Below, piece by piece: positions 43,002-51,526 of a stretch of DNA of 64,000 nt. Location: NCBI RefSeq assembly GCF_025938155.1, contig NZ_JAPCZG010000004.1:124001-188000 (forward strand), read 5' to 3'. How positions within the stretch are numbered: position 1 is the first letter of the stretch; every line of letters starts with the position of its first letter. The DNA is from Novosphingobium sp. KCTC 2891. GTDB lineage: Bacteria; Pseudomonadota; Alphaproteobacteria; Sphingomonadales; Sphingomonadaceae. A program made the translations under genes and the position numbers. The notes under the pieces were generated by a model that saw only the letters and a list, made by a program, of their open reading frames with translations, made no database searches and was not told the DNA's origin.

Positions 43002-43859
43002 TCAGGCGGCCGCGCGCAGCCGGTCGAAGGGACTGGGCGTGGTGTCCTGCGAAAAACGGTAGGATGACGCGGTAACCCCGCCGCGCAGGTCGTCCTGCGC
43101 ATAGATCACGGTGCCCGGATCGCCGCCTGCCGCGCCCACCGCGACCATCAGCGGGATGAGGTGATCTTCCCGCGGGTGCGCCTCGCGAGCATAGGGCGCT
43201 GCTTCCCAGCGCCGCAGCTCGGCCTCGCGCTCGGCGGGCGGCACTTGCGTCAGCGCATGGCGCAGCCACGCGTCGAACCCGGCCGAAGGGACGGCGGCGC
43301 TGGGATCGAACCGGCGCAGGTTGTGATACGAAAGCCCCGATCCCACGATCACCACGCCTTCCGCGCGCAGCGGCGCCAGCGCGCGCCCCAGTGCAAGATG
43401 CGCGGCGGGATCGTAGTCCGCCCGCATCGACAGGCTGACCACGGGAATATCCGCGTCGGGATAGATCGGCTGGAGCATCGAGAATGTGCCGTGGTCGAAC
43501 CCGCGCGCCGCGTCGGTGCCGATGGGGATGCCCGCCGCCGCACCCAGTTCCACCACCCGCGCGGCGACCTCGGGCGATCCGGGCGCAGCGTAGCGGATGT
43601 GGTAGGTATGCTCGGGGAAGCCGTAATAGTCATAGACCATGCCGGGCTGCTGGGCCGTCGATACGGTAAAGCCCGGCTCCTCCCAGTGCCCCGACACCAC
43701 CAGCACCGCGCGCGGGCGTTCGGGAAGCTCGGCCGGAATGGCCTTGAGCGACGCCTCCAGCAGATCGAAGCTGCGGCGAAACGGACCGTCGAGCCACGGC
43801 CAGGGTCCGCCGCCGTGCGAAAGAAAAAAGACCGGCTGGAGCGTCATGGCGAAAGTCAT
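43002..43859 (-). CDS. DODA-type extradiol aromatic-ring dioxygenase family protein
   Basis: 285 aa. The LigB/DODA fold is supported by FFLSHGGGPW near the start (metal His), SGHWEE, FDHGTFSML and SLSYHNLRRF-like His/Glu positions, and the C-terminal HPREDHLIPLMVA. The family includes 4,5-DOPA dioxygenase and related non-heme Fe/Zn enzymes that open aromatic rings. The substrate is not evident. The start at 43859 has GAGG about 10 bases upstream; an ATG at 43847 is a second option. It is divergent from the large fusion gene. Confidence 0.88.
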   Translation of the reverse strand: MTFAMTLQPVFFLSHGGGPWPWLDGPFRRSFDLLEASLKAIPAELPERPRAVLVVSGHWEEPGFTVSTAQQPGMVYDYYGFPEHTYHIRYAAPGSPEVAARVVELGAAAGIPIGTDAARGFDHGTFSMLQPIYPDADIPVVSLSMRADYDPAAHLALGRALAPLRAEGVVIVGSGLSYHNLRRFDPSAAVPSAGFDAWLRHALTQVPPAEREAELRRWEAAPYAREAHPREDHLIPLMVAVGAAGGDPGTVIYAQDDLRGGVTASSYRFSQDTTPSPFDRLRAAA

Positions 43860-44162
43860 CCTGTTGCTGCCTCTGCAACCTAGGCACGCCGGGCACTGCC
43901 AAGAAGTGCGAAAATACACGCGGCTTCGTTCGACTTCGCCGAACAGATGGGCGCGCAGGGGGCGTCGAATGGCCAAAACGTAATGTTTTGCTCACCCGCT
44001 GGTGCGGCGCGAACGGGTATTCCGCTTTTCGACGGTGAGCAGTCGCCGACGAATCGCAACGTGACGGTCCCCTGTTCCGATTCCCATTCGTCGATTGCTC
44101 ACCGTCACCCGCGCCGGCCGCGTGCGCCGCGATCGGCGATGCCGATCCCGCAAGGAAACGCC
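43860..44162. other. 303-base intergenic leader region with competing repeats
   Basis: No gene. It separates the divergent dioxygenase and polysaccharide genes. TGCTCACC appears at 43989-43996 and again at 44096-44103, and its complement GGTGAGCA at 44034-44041. The latter extends to an 11-bp perfect arm GACGGTGAGCA (44031-44041) pairing with TGCTCACCGTC (44096-44106), with an inner GACGAAT/ATTCGTC pair (44048-44054, 44086-44092). If transcribed rightward, the RNA could form either of two hairpins ahead of the GTG at 44163. Confidence 0.55.
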
Positions 44163-47100
44163 GTGTCTCGTCCCGTATTTTTCGATCCCACTGGTCAACG
44201 TCATCGTTGGACGCGCCGTGCGGCGCTTGCCGCGCTCGCGCTGCTCATCGCGCTGGCGGCAGTCTTCGCCACCACGCTTGCCACGGTTCCCGCGGCGCAG
44301 CCGCTGCCGCTCGGCTTCGAGCGCATGGCGCCGCTGCCGCTGAAGACGCAGGTCAGCCGGCTGTCGCACCGCCTGGCCGATCTGTTCGGCCACCGGCCCA
44401 CGGCGGCGGTGCGCGGCAAGGGTGCGCCGATCACGGTCGGGTTCTACACGTCCTGGACCGACGGCAGCGCCGAAGTTCTGGCGCGTCACGTGGGCCAGCT
44501 CGACTGGGTCGCGCCCACGCTGATGTCGATCGACCATGCCGGCCAGCTGACCGTCACCGACGATGCGCCGATGCGCCGCGTGCTCGCCGGCGCGCTGCAT
44601 CGCCCGCTGGTGGTGCCCGTGCTCCAGAATGCGGCCAACGGCACCTGGGACGGCGCCGGCACCACCGCAGTCCTGACCAATTCCGCACGCCGCGCCGCGC
44701 TGGTCGCCGGCATCGATGCCGCGCTCGACCGTTCGGGCGACAACGGCGTGATGATCGACTTCGAAAATCTGCCGCCCAACGGCATCGCGGCGCTGCGCAC
44801 GCTCGCCGCGGATCTCCATGCCCGGTTTGCGCCCAAGCACCGCGTCGTGGCGGTGACCATGCCGATCGACAGCCCCGAATGGTCCGCGCGCGACCTCGCC
44901 CGCGTGGCCGACAAGGTCGTGCTGATGGCCTATGACGAGCACTGGCAGGGCGGTCAGCCCGGTCCGATCGCTTCGCAGGGCTGGTTCGCCGGGCATCTCG
45001 CCGACCAGATCAAGGGCGTGGCACGCGACAAGGTGATCGTCGCGCTGGGCAACTATGGCTATGACTGGCACGAAGGCCATGCCGACAGCCAGACGGTTGA
45101 GGAAGCGTGGCTGGCCGCGCACGACAGCGGCGCGGTTCCCGCCTGGGACAAGGCCAGCGGCAACCTTGGTTTCGCCTATACCGACAATACCGATCACGGC
45201 CCCGTCCGCCACGACGTGTGGATGCTCGACGCCGCGGCCAGCTGGAACCAGATGCAGGTGCTCTCGCACCTCGGCCTGGGCAATGTCGCGCTGTGGCGGC
45301 TGGGCTCGGAAGATCCGGGCTTCTGGCCCACGCTCAAGTCGTGGCGGGGCGGCGGGCACACGCCGCCGAACCTCTCCGCGATCGCGCAGGCCAACAACGT
45401 CGACGTGGAAGGCAATGGCGAGATCCTGCGCGTCGATGCGACCCCGCGCTCCGGCGCGCGCACGATTGCCTTCGATCCGCGCTCGCACTTGGTCACGGCG
45501 GAAAACTATACCGTGCTGCCCACGCCCTATGTCGTGCGGCGCACCGGCGACCGCGCCAAGCTGGTCGCGCTCACGTTCGACGATGGCCCCGATGCGGCCT
45601 GGACGCCGAAGATCCTCTCGGTCCTGGAACGCTACCACGTGCCGGGCACCTTCTTCGTCGTCGGCGAAAACGGCGTGGGCAACCGCAGCCTGCTCGAACG
45701 AATGGCCGCCGACGGGGACGAGATCGGCAACCACAGCTACACCCACCCCAACATGGCGGACGAATCCACCGCCGGGGTGAAGCTGGAACTGAACGCCACG
45801 CAGCGGCTGATCGAGGCCTATACCGGGCGCTCCACCCGCCTGTTCCGCGCGCCCTATTTCGGCGATGCCGAGCCGACCACCGCGGACGAACTGGGGCCGG
45901 CGCTGATCGCGCAGCAGCAGGGCTATACCGTGGTCGGTCTCCATGCCGATACCAACGACTGGAAGAAGAAGGACGCCTCTGCCATCGTCGATGCCGCGGT
46001 GCGCGGCATCGAGAACGCCACGCCCGATCGCACCGCCAACGTCGTCCTGCTGCACGATGGCGGCGGCAACCGCGAACAGACCCTGATCGCGCTGCCGCAG
46101 ATCATCGAGCGCCTGGAAGCGGACGGCTACCGGCTGGTCCCCGTCTCCACGCTCGCCGGACTGAAGCGCGACGACGTGATGCCGGTGGTGAACGGCTGGG
46201 ATCTCGTGGCGGTGCGCGCGGACGTCGCGATCTTCGGCATCCTTGCCACCGTGTTCGCTTCGCTGGTGTGGATCTTCTTCTTCGCCATCGCGCTGGGCAC
46301 CATCCGCGCCGTCGGCATGACCGTGCTGGCGCTGATCCCCAACCGTCACAAGGCGCCCGCGCCCGGCGGTGCAGACCCCATCGTCACCGTCATCATCCCC
46401 GCCTTCAACGAAGAGCGCGTGATCGAATCCTCGATCCGCCGCATCCTGGCCAGCGATTACGGCCCGATGCAGGTAATCGTGGCCGACGACGGATCGAAGG
46501 ACCGCACCAGCGCCATCGTCACCGAGGCGTTCGGCAACGATCCGCGCGTCCGGCTGCTCACGCTGGTCAACGGCGGCAAGGCCAAGGCGCTCAATCGCGC
46601 GCTCGCCGAAGCCTCGGGCGAGATCGTCGTCGCGCTCGATGCCGACACCCAGTTCGAGCCGGGGACGATCGCCAAGCTCGTCCGCTGGTTCGTCGATGAC
46701 AGGATCGGCGCGGTCGCGGGCAACGCCAAGGTGGGCAACCGGGTCAACCTCGTCACCCGCTGGCAGGCGATCGAATACGTCACCGCGCAGAACATCGAAC
46801 GCCGCGCGCTGACCCGCTTCGACGCGATCATGGTCGTGCCCGGCGCCGTCGGTGCATGGCGGCGCTCGGCGCTCGACGCGGTCGGCGGCTTCCCCGAGGA
46901 CACGCTGGCCGAGGACCAGGACCTGACCATCGCCATCCAGCGCGAGGGCTGGCGCATCGCCTACGACGAAGACGCCGTGGCCTGGACCGAAGCGCCCGAA
47001 ACGCTGCGCGCTCTGGGCAAACAGCGCTTCCGCTGGGCCTTCGGCACGCTGCAGTGCCTGTGGAAGCACCGCTCGATCATGACGAAGCGGCGCCCGTCCG

Positions 47101-47537
47101 GCCTGGCGTTCGTCGGAATGCCGCAGGCCTGGCTGTTCCAGATCGTGTTCGCGATGGTCTCCCCCCTGATCGACCTGGCGCTGGGCGTCTCGATCATCGG
47201 CACCGTGATCCGCGTGGTCCAGCACGGCTGGGCGCAAACGCAGACCGACGTGCTGCGCATGGGCCTCTACTGGGCCGCGTTCACCACCATCGACGTGCTG
47301 TGCGGATGGGTCGCGTTCCGGCTCGACGTGCGCGAGGAGCGGTTCCGGCCGGGGCTGCTGCTGGCACAGCGCTTCGTCTACCGCCAGCTGATGTACGGTG
47401 TCGTGATCCGCGCGGTCGGTGCCGCTCTGGCGGGCCTCGGTATCGGCTGGGGCAAGCTTGAACGGACGGGCCGGGTGGCCTCGCCCTCAGCGGCGCAAGG
47501 GCAGCCGCAGGGTAGCGATCAGCCCGCTCTCACCTGA
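44163..47537 (+). CDS. GH18-like/polysaccharide deacetylase/glycosyltransferase 2 fusion protein
   Basis: 1124 aa from a GTG at 44163 with AAGGAAA 7 bases upstream. Domains in order: N-terminal membrane helix (about residues 17-40); GH18-like hydrolase (about 80-370, catalytic-type MIDFEN with Glu at 201); CE4/NodB deacetylase (about 465-670, with TFDDGPD, HSYTHPN, RAPYF and LLHDGG all intact); a membrane helix (about 688-712); a GT2 synthase (about 740-1000, with PAFNEE, DDGSKD, DADTQ, EDQDL and the processive QRFRW at 954); and C-terminal helices. It combines in one chain the activities that PgaB (deacetylase plus hydrolase) and PgaC (synthase) divide in poly-N-acetylglucosamine systems. 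The product is probably a partly deacetylated beta-1,6- or beta-1,4-GlcNAc polymer. Specificity is inferred. Confidence 0.9.
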   Translation: MSRPVFFDPTGQRHRWTRRAALAALALLIALAAVFATTLATVPAAQPLPLGFERMAPLPLKTQVSRLSHRLADLFGHRPTAAVRGKGAPITVGFYTSWTDGSAEVLARHVGQLDWVAPTLMSIDHAGQLTVTDDAPMRRVLAGALHRPLVVPVLQNAANGTWDGAGTTAVLTNSARRAALVAGIDAALDRSGDNGVMIDFENLPPNGIAALRTLAADLHARFAPKHRVVAVTMPIDSPEWSARDLARVADKVVLMAYDEHWQGGQPGPIASQGWFAGHLADQIKGVARDKVIVALGNYGYDWHEGHADSQTVEEAWLAAHDSGAVPAWDKASGNLGFAYTDNTDHGPVRHDVWMLDAAASWNQMQVLSHLGLGNVALWRLGSEDPGFWPTLKSWRGGGHTPPNLSAIAQANNVDVEGNGEILRVDATPRSGARTIAFDPRSHLVTAENYTVLPTPYVVRRTGDRAKLVALTFDDGPDAAWTPKILSVLERYHVPGTFFVVGENGVGNRSLLERMAADGDEIGNHSYTHPNMADESTAGVKLELNATQRLIEAYTGRSTRLFRAPYFGDAEPTTADELGPALIAQQQGYTVVGLHADTNDWKKKDASAIVDAAVRGIENATPDRTANVVLLHDGGGNREQTLIALPQIIERLEADGYRLVPVSTLAGLKRDDVMPVVNGWDLVAVRADVAIFGILATVFASLVWIFFFAIALGTIRAVGMTVLALIPNRHKAPAPGGADPIVTVIIPAFNEERVIESSIRRILASDYGPMQVIVADDGSKDRTSAIVTEAFGNDPRVRLLTLVNGGKAKALNRALAEASGEIVVALDADTQFEPGTIAKLVRWFVDDRIGAVAGNAKVGNRVNLVTRWQAIEYVTAQNIERRALTRFDAIMVVPGAVGAWRRSALDAVGGFPEDTLAEDQDLTIAIQREGWRIAYDEDAVAWTEAPETLRALGKQRFRWAFGTLQCLWKHRSIMTKRRPSGLAFVGMPQAWLFQIVFAMVSPLIDLALGVSIIGTVIRVVQHGWAQTQTDVLRMGLYWAAFTTIDVLCGWVAFRLDVREERFRPGLLLAQRFVYRQLMYGVVIRAVGAALAGLGIGWGKLERTGRVASPSAAQGQPQGSDQPALT

Positions 47538-48848
47538 AAGCACCAGTTCCCCGCCATGAAGCCGCGCCACCGCGGCGACCATGGCGAGGCCCAGTCCGCC
47601 GCCGGGCCGGGTGCGCGCATTGTCGAGCCGGACGAACCGCTCGACCGCGCGGTCCCGGTCCTCTGGCGCGATGCCGGGGCCGTTGTCGGCCACGGTGATC
47701 TCGCCCCGGCTGCCTTGGGTGCGGGTGGTGACGGTAATCGCCGTCCCCCCGTATTTGATGGCATTGTCGATCAGGTTGGACAGCGCGCGTGACAGCAGTT
47801 CGCGGTCCGCCACCACGGTGACAGGCAGGAGGTCCGCCGCCAGCTGGACGCCCGCCTGTTCGGCCAGCGGTTCGTAGAGTTCGACCAGATCCTCGGCCAC
47901 GACCGCCAGATCCAGCGGCGTGCGGCGGTCCTGCACCACGCCGCCTTCGAGGCGGCTGATCTCCAGCGCGGTTTCCAGCATCGCGCGCAGCCCCTCGGCG
48001 TCGGCGCGTGCGGCTTCCAGCGCTTCCAGCGCGCGCGGTTCCTCGGTGCGGGCCATGGCCGTTTCGATCGCGGCCGAGAGACGCGTCACGGGCGAGCGCA
48101 AATCATGCGCCAGCGCGCCCGACACCGCGCCCAGCTGCGACACGAGCTGGTCGATGCGCTCCGCCATCAGGTTGATCTGGAGCCGCAGGTGATCGAACCC
48201 GTCGCCCGCCTCGTCGGTGGAAACGCGCGCGCCGAAATTGCCCGAGGCGAGCTGCGCGGCGGTTTCCGCAATCTCGTGCGTGCGGCGGCTGATGACGATG
48301 CCCAGGACCAGCGCGCTGAGCGTGGCGAAGACCACCGCGACGGCGATGGTCACGCCGATGGCCGTGGCGAACGCCAGGTCCAGCCGGCGATCGCTTCCCC
48401 CCGCCACGCCCACGACCAGCTTCGATCCGTCGGAGAGCCCGCCCGCGACGGCCACGCCCTCCAGCAGCGGAGCCTGCGCGCCGTGGCGCACCATGACCGG
48501 CACAGGCCGCGCCGAGATCGGGACCGTGGGCGCCCGTGTCAGGTTGGCGAGCACCGGCGCTCCGCCAGTTTCGCCGCCGGTGAGCGCGATGAACACCGTG
48601 GGATCGGCCGCGCTGCCCCGGCGGGAGGTGATGAACTCCGCCAGTTCCTCGTGCCCGCCATCGTAGTAGGCGGCGAGCAGATCGTCCCGCACGTCGATCA
48701 CCTGGCGCACCCGGTCGGCCCGCACCACGTCGAGCATCTGGGTGCGCAGGAAAAAGATCGCCGCGGCGCTGGACAGCAGTTGCAGCACGAACACCGCCGT
48801 CACCAGGCGGACCATGGTGGGCGAGAAACGGCGCGGTGCGGCGCTCAT
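47487..48848 (-). CDS. two-component sensor histidine kinase
   Basis: 453 aa. Two membrane helices (about residues 12-34 and 162-185) flank a periplasmic sensor. HAMP (about 185-235), the HisKA H-box ALAHDLRSPVTRL and the HATPase with NLIDNAIKYGG (N), DNGPGI (G1) and GGGLGLAMV (G2) follow. The response regulator gene lies 7 bases upstream on the same strand, a normal EnvZ/OmpR-type pair. Its 3' end overlaps the polysaccharide gene by 51 bases in opposite orientation. Confidence 0.94.
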   Translation of the reverse strand: MSAAPRRFSPTMVRLVTAVFVLQLLSSAAAIFFLRTQMLDVVRADRVRQVIDVRDDLLAAYYDGGHEELAEFITSRRGSAADPTVFIALTGGETGGAPVLANLTRAPTVPISARPVPVMVRHGAQAPLLEGVAVAGGLSDGSKLVVGVAGGSDRRLDLAFATAIGVTIAVAVVFATLSALVLGIVISRRTHEIAETAAQLASGNFGARVSTDEAGDGFDHLRLQINLMAERIDQLVSQLGAVSGALAHDLRSPVTRLSAAIETAMARTEEPRALEALEAARADAEGLRAMLETALEISRLEGGVVQDRRTPLDLAVVAEDLVELYEPLAEQAGVQLAADLLPVTVVADRELLSRALSNLIDNAIKYGGTAITVTTRTQGSRGEITVADNGPGIAPEDRDRAVERFVRLDNARTRPGGGLGLAMVAAVARLHGGELVLSGESGLIATLRLPLRR

Positions 48849-48855
48849 GGGAAAC

Positions 48856-49548
48856 TCAGTCGGCCGCGAGGCGGTAGCCGGCGCCGCGCACGGTGTGGAA
48901 CAGCGGGCACGCCTCTCCATCGTCGATCTTGCGGCGCAGGCGACTGATGTGCACGTCGATCACGTTCGTTCCTGGATCGAAGTGATAATCCCACACGGCC
49001 TCCAGCAGCATGGTGCGCGTCACCACTTCGCCCTGATGCAGCATGAGGTATTCGAGCAGACGGAACTCGCGCGGCTGCAAGGCGATCTTGCGCGCGCCGC
49101 GGCGCACCTGCCGGGTCAGCCGGTCGAACTCCAGATCACCGCAGCGAAGTACGGTTTCCTGCGGCTTTGCCTGCGCGCTGCCGCCGCCCCGGCGGATCAG
49201 CGCCTGAACCCGCGCCAGCAGTTCGGCAAAGGAGAACGGCTTGCCCAGATAATCGTCGGCGCCCGCGTTCAGCCCCACGATCCGGTCGTCCAGCCCGCCG
49301 AGTGCGGACAGCATGATCACCGGCGTCGTCACTCCGGCGGCGCGCAGCGCCTTGAGCAGGGCGAGGCCGTCCATGCCCGGCAGCATCCGGTCGAGCACGA
49401 CGACGTCGAACTGGCTGTCGGTCGCGAGGAACAGGCCATCACGGCCATTGTCCGCACGATCGACCGTGAAGCCGAGTTCGTCGAACCCCTGCGCGACATA
49501 GTCGCTGATCTGCCGGTCGTCTTCGACCAGAAGGATCCGTCCGCTCAT
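48856..49548 (-). CDS. OmpR/PhoB-family response regulator
   Basis: 230 aa. The receiver domain has the acidic pair EDD (residues 9-11), the phospho-acceptor Asp in VVVLDRMLP (about 52) and the Lys in GKPF. The winged-helix output domain has the recognition region NVIDVHISRLRRKID and ends GAGYRLA. AGGGAG 8 bases before the ATG at 49548 selects this start over 49557. It forms a two-component system with the downstream kinase. Confidence 0.95.
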   Translation of the reverse strand: MSGRILLVEDDRQISDYVAQGFDELGFTVDRADNGRDGLFLATDSQFDVVVLDRMLPGMDGLALLKALRAAGVTTPVIMLSALGGLDDRIVGLNAGADDYLGKPFSFAELLARVQALIRRGGGSAQAKPQETVLRCGDLEFDRLTRQVRRGARKIALQPREFRLLEYLMLHQGEVVTRTMLLEAVWDYHFDPGTNVIDVHISRLRRKIDDGEACPLFHTVRGAGYRLAAD

Positions 49549-49635
49549 CGCTGTCACTCCCTGCCGCGCTGCGTGCGCCCTTCGGCATCGATCACGCGGA
49601 AGCGAACCTTACCCGCGCGGCGGCCGGGCGGGAAG

Positions 49636-50487
49636 TCAGAACCGCCGGGGACCGGGACCGCCCATGCCGGGGCCGCCTCCTGGACCGCCGGGACCTCCGG
49701 ACATCGTCACCGGAGCGCTCTGCGGGATCGTGCCGGGCACACCGCCGGTGTAGCCGTAGCCTTGCGGCAGGAACGGTCCCATCTGGCCGCGTGCGCCGGG
49801 AATCGGCGCGGCCGGCTCATCGTCCGGCCTGGCCACCGGCCCTGAGGACGATGCGGAGGGCGATGCGGAGGACGGCGGGGTCGCGACAGCCAGCGCAGCG
49901 GGCGCCGCAGCGGCCGGGACGACGGGATTGTCCGCTACCGTGGCGGCAGGTGCGGCACGGCGCTGCGCGGTAACCGGCGTCGCCGATGGTCCGGCCAGCC
50001 GGGTCGGCTGGGAAAGCGCGGGCGAGCCCTGTCCGGCGGATTGCGGCACGGCGCTGGCAAAAGGCACGGCGGGGGCGAAAGGCGCGGCGGGGGCCGCCGG
50101 TGCCGGGCCGCTCGCCGGCAACGCCGCCATCGGGGCTGGCGGGGCGATCAATGCCGCAGGCTCGTTCGCCCCGCCGACCATGGCAACAGCGGCAATGCCT
50201 GCGGCGATCGCGGCAAAGCCCGCGCCCGCGCCGAGCAGCCAGCGGCGCGGCTCACGCCGGGACGGGAGCACGGCCACCGCGGCGGGCCCGTTCATCGCGG
50301 GCACCGCCGGAACAGGCTCTACTTGTGGAGCCGGTGCCACCTCTGGCGGCAACTGCGGCAGGCGCACCGCCTCCCGCGCGATGCGCGCGGCAAGGCCGGA
50401 CGGCACGCGCGGTGCGGCGGCGAGATCAAGCGCCCGGTCGAGCGCCGCCTCGCGCCGTTCGGGCGAGATGGGCACGCGGCGCGTCAC
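49636..50487 (-). CDS. membrane-anchored Pro/Ala-rich protein, putative anti-sigma partner
   Basis: 283 aa from a GTG at 50487 that overlaps the sigma-factor stop (GTGA). A cytoplasmic N-terminus of about 80 residues (SPERREAALDRALDLAAAP) is followed by one membrane helix (about 85-107) and a long low-complexity Ala/Pro/Ser tail that ends in Gly/Pro repeats (PGGPGGGPGMGGPG). The domain order, single TM and coupling to an ECF sigma factor suggest an anti-sigma role, but no zinc-binding ZAS motif is visible. The function is therefore an inference from context. Confidence 0.6.
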   Translation of the reverse strand: MTRRVPISPERREAALDRALDLAAAPRVPSGLAARIAREAVRLPQLPPEVAPAPQVEPVPAVPAMNGPAAVAVLPSRREPRRWLLGAGAGFAAIAAGIAAVAMVGGANEPAALIAPPAPMAALPASGPAPAAPAAPFAPAVPFASAVPQSAGQGSPALSQPTRLAGPSATPVTAQRRAAPAATVADNPVVPAAAAPAALAVATPPSSASPSASSSGPVARPDDEPAAPIPGARGQMGPFLPQGYGYTGGVPGTIPQSAPVTMSGGPGGPGGGPGMGGPGPRRF

Positions 50488-51161
50488 GCCAGCGGCCCCG
50501 CGGCGGCAAGGTCGCGGCAGCGCACGTCGCGCTTTTCCAACAGGTCGCGCATCTGGCGCCGGGCCCTGAACAGCAAGGATTCCATAGCCTTTATGTTGAG
50601 CGCCAACACGTCGGCTGCAAGGGCATTCGAAAAACCTTCATAATAACAAAGCACCAACGCGGCCCGATACCGCTCCGGCAGGTCGGCCAGCGCGGCGGCG
50701 ACCGCACTGCGCGCCTGCCCCGCCTCGATCAGGGCATCGGCCAGCGGCGCTTCATCGGCCATGTCGGGCAGTTCGGGCGCCGTCACCACGCGGAACCGCC
50801 GCTTGCGATCGAAGCACAGGTTCATGGTGACGCGGTGGAGCCAGCCGACCAGCCCGGCGCCGCTCGGTTGCCAACGCGGCGCCTGTTGCCACAGGCGGGT
50901 GAAGGCATCCTGCACCACGTCCTCCGCTTCATGCCCATCGCCCAGCATCCGCATGGCCACGCGGTAAAGCGGCGCGGTGTGCCGGTCGACCAACTCTGCG
51001 AACGCATCGGCATTGCCGAGGGCCACCTCGGCCATCAGCGCGGTGTCATCCATGCGGGCGTCGATTGGGGGCGTCACGGGATCCTGCCGCATGTCGCCGG
51101 GAATATAGTCGCCATCGCCGAGCATGTCGGCGTGGCGCTGGATGTCGCCATGAAACATCAT
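50484..51161 (-). CDS. ECF-family RNA polymerase sigma factor
   Basis: 225 aa from the ATG at 51161 (GGAAG 8 bases upstream). Region 2 runs about residues 38-118 (AFAELVDRHTAPLYRVAMRMLGDGHEAEDVVQDAFTRLW, key -10-contact helix) and region 4 about 145-205 (LPERYRAALVLCYYEGFSNALAADVLALNIKAMESLLFRARRQM). No extra C-terminal domain is present. It directs RNA polymerase to an unknown regulon. An N-terminal extension of about 35 residues before region 2 is unusual, and other starts (51092, 51053) are possible. Confidence 0.9.
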   Translation of the reverse strand: MMFHGDIQRHADMLGDGDYIPGDMRQDPVTPPIDARMDDTALMAEVALGNADAFAELVDRHTAPLYRVAMRMLGDGHEAEDVVQDAFTRLWQQAPRWQPSGAGLVGWLHRVTMNLCFDRKRRFRVVTAPELPDMADEAPLADALIEAGQARSAVAAALADLPERYRAALVLCYYEGFSNALAADVLALNIKAMESLLFRARRQMRDLLEKRDVRCRDLAAAGPLA

Positions 51162-51526
51162 GCGGTCGGCTTCCGGTGATCGCAGGCGCGCACGAGGGTA
51201 TCTCCGTCCAATTCCCCCTGTCCCCGGTGCCTCTGCTGGGCATTTCCGCCTGAACGCCAAATTTACGAGCCATAAACCCCGCCGCAATTTTTTCGGCCCT
51301 GCGGCGAAGGGCGATGCGGCGCCTGCCGTTGAGCCATGCGGAAGCCGTGCGGCACCGCCCCCGGACCCGCCGCGCGGCTTCCAACACTGAACGGCCTTTG
51401 CGCGAGGGGCGATGTCCCCGCGATTCGCGCAGCAGACAGACACCTGGGCCTGCGCACTCCGGCTTGAGACCGGACGGCGCAGGTCCCCCTTTTCGGATGC
51501 CCTCCTTGATTCGGAAGAACGATGCC
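51162..51526. other. 365-base divergent region with terminator-like hairpin
   Basis: No gene. It lies between the sigma factor and the autotransporter. At 51449-51483 a 7-bp stem (CCTGCGC/GCGCAGG), a 2x2 internal loop, a 5-bp stem (TCCGG/CCGGA) and a 7-base loop form a near-perfect hairpin, followed by TCCCCCTTTTC. It ends 43 bases before the autotransporter ATG. A second weaker inverted repeat (CGCCGCA/TGCGGCG, 51280-51306) lies closer to the sigma gene. No clear promoter consensus was seen. Confidence 0.5.

Noticed and set aside
43992..47237. 1081-codon open frame on the minus strand
   Set aside because: Antisense to the polysaccharide fusion with intact catalytic motifs. The translation is a His/Asp/Gly/Arg-rich shadow.
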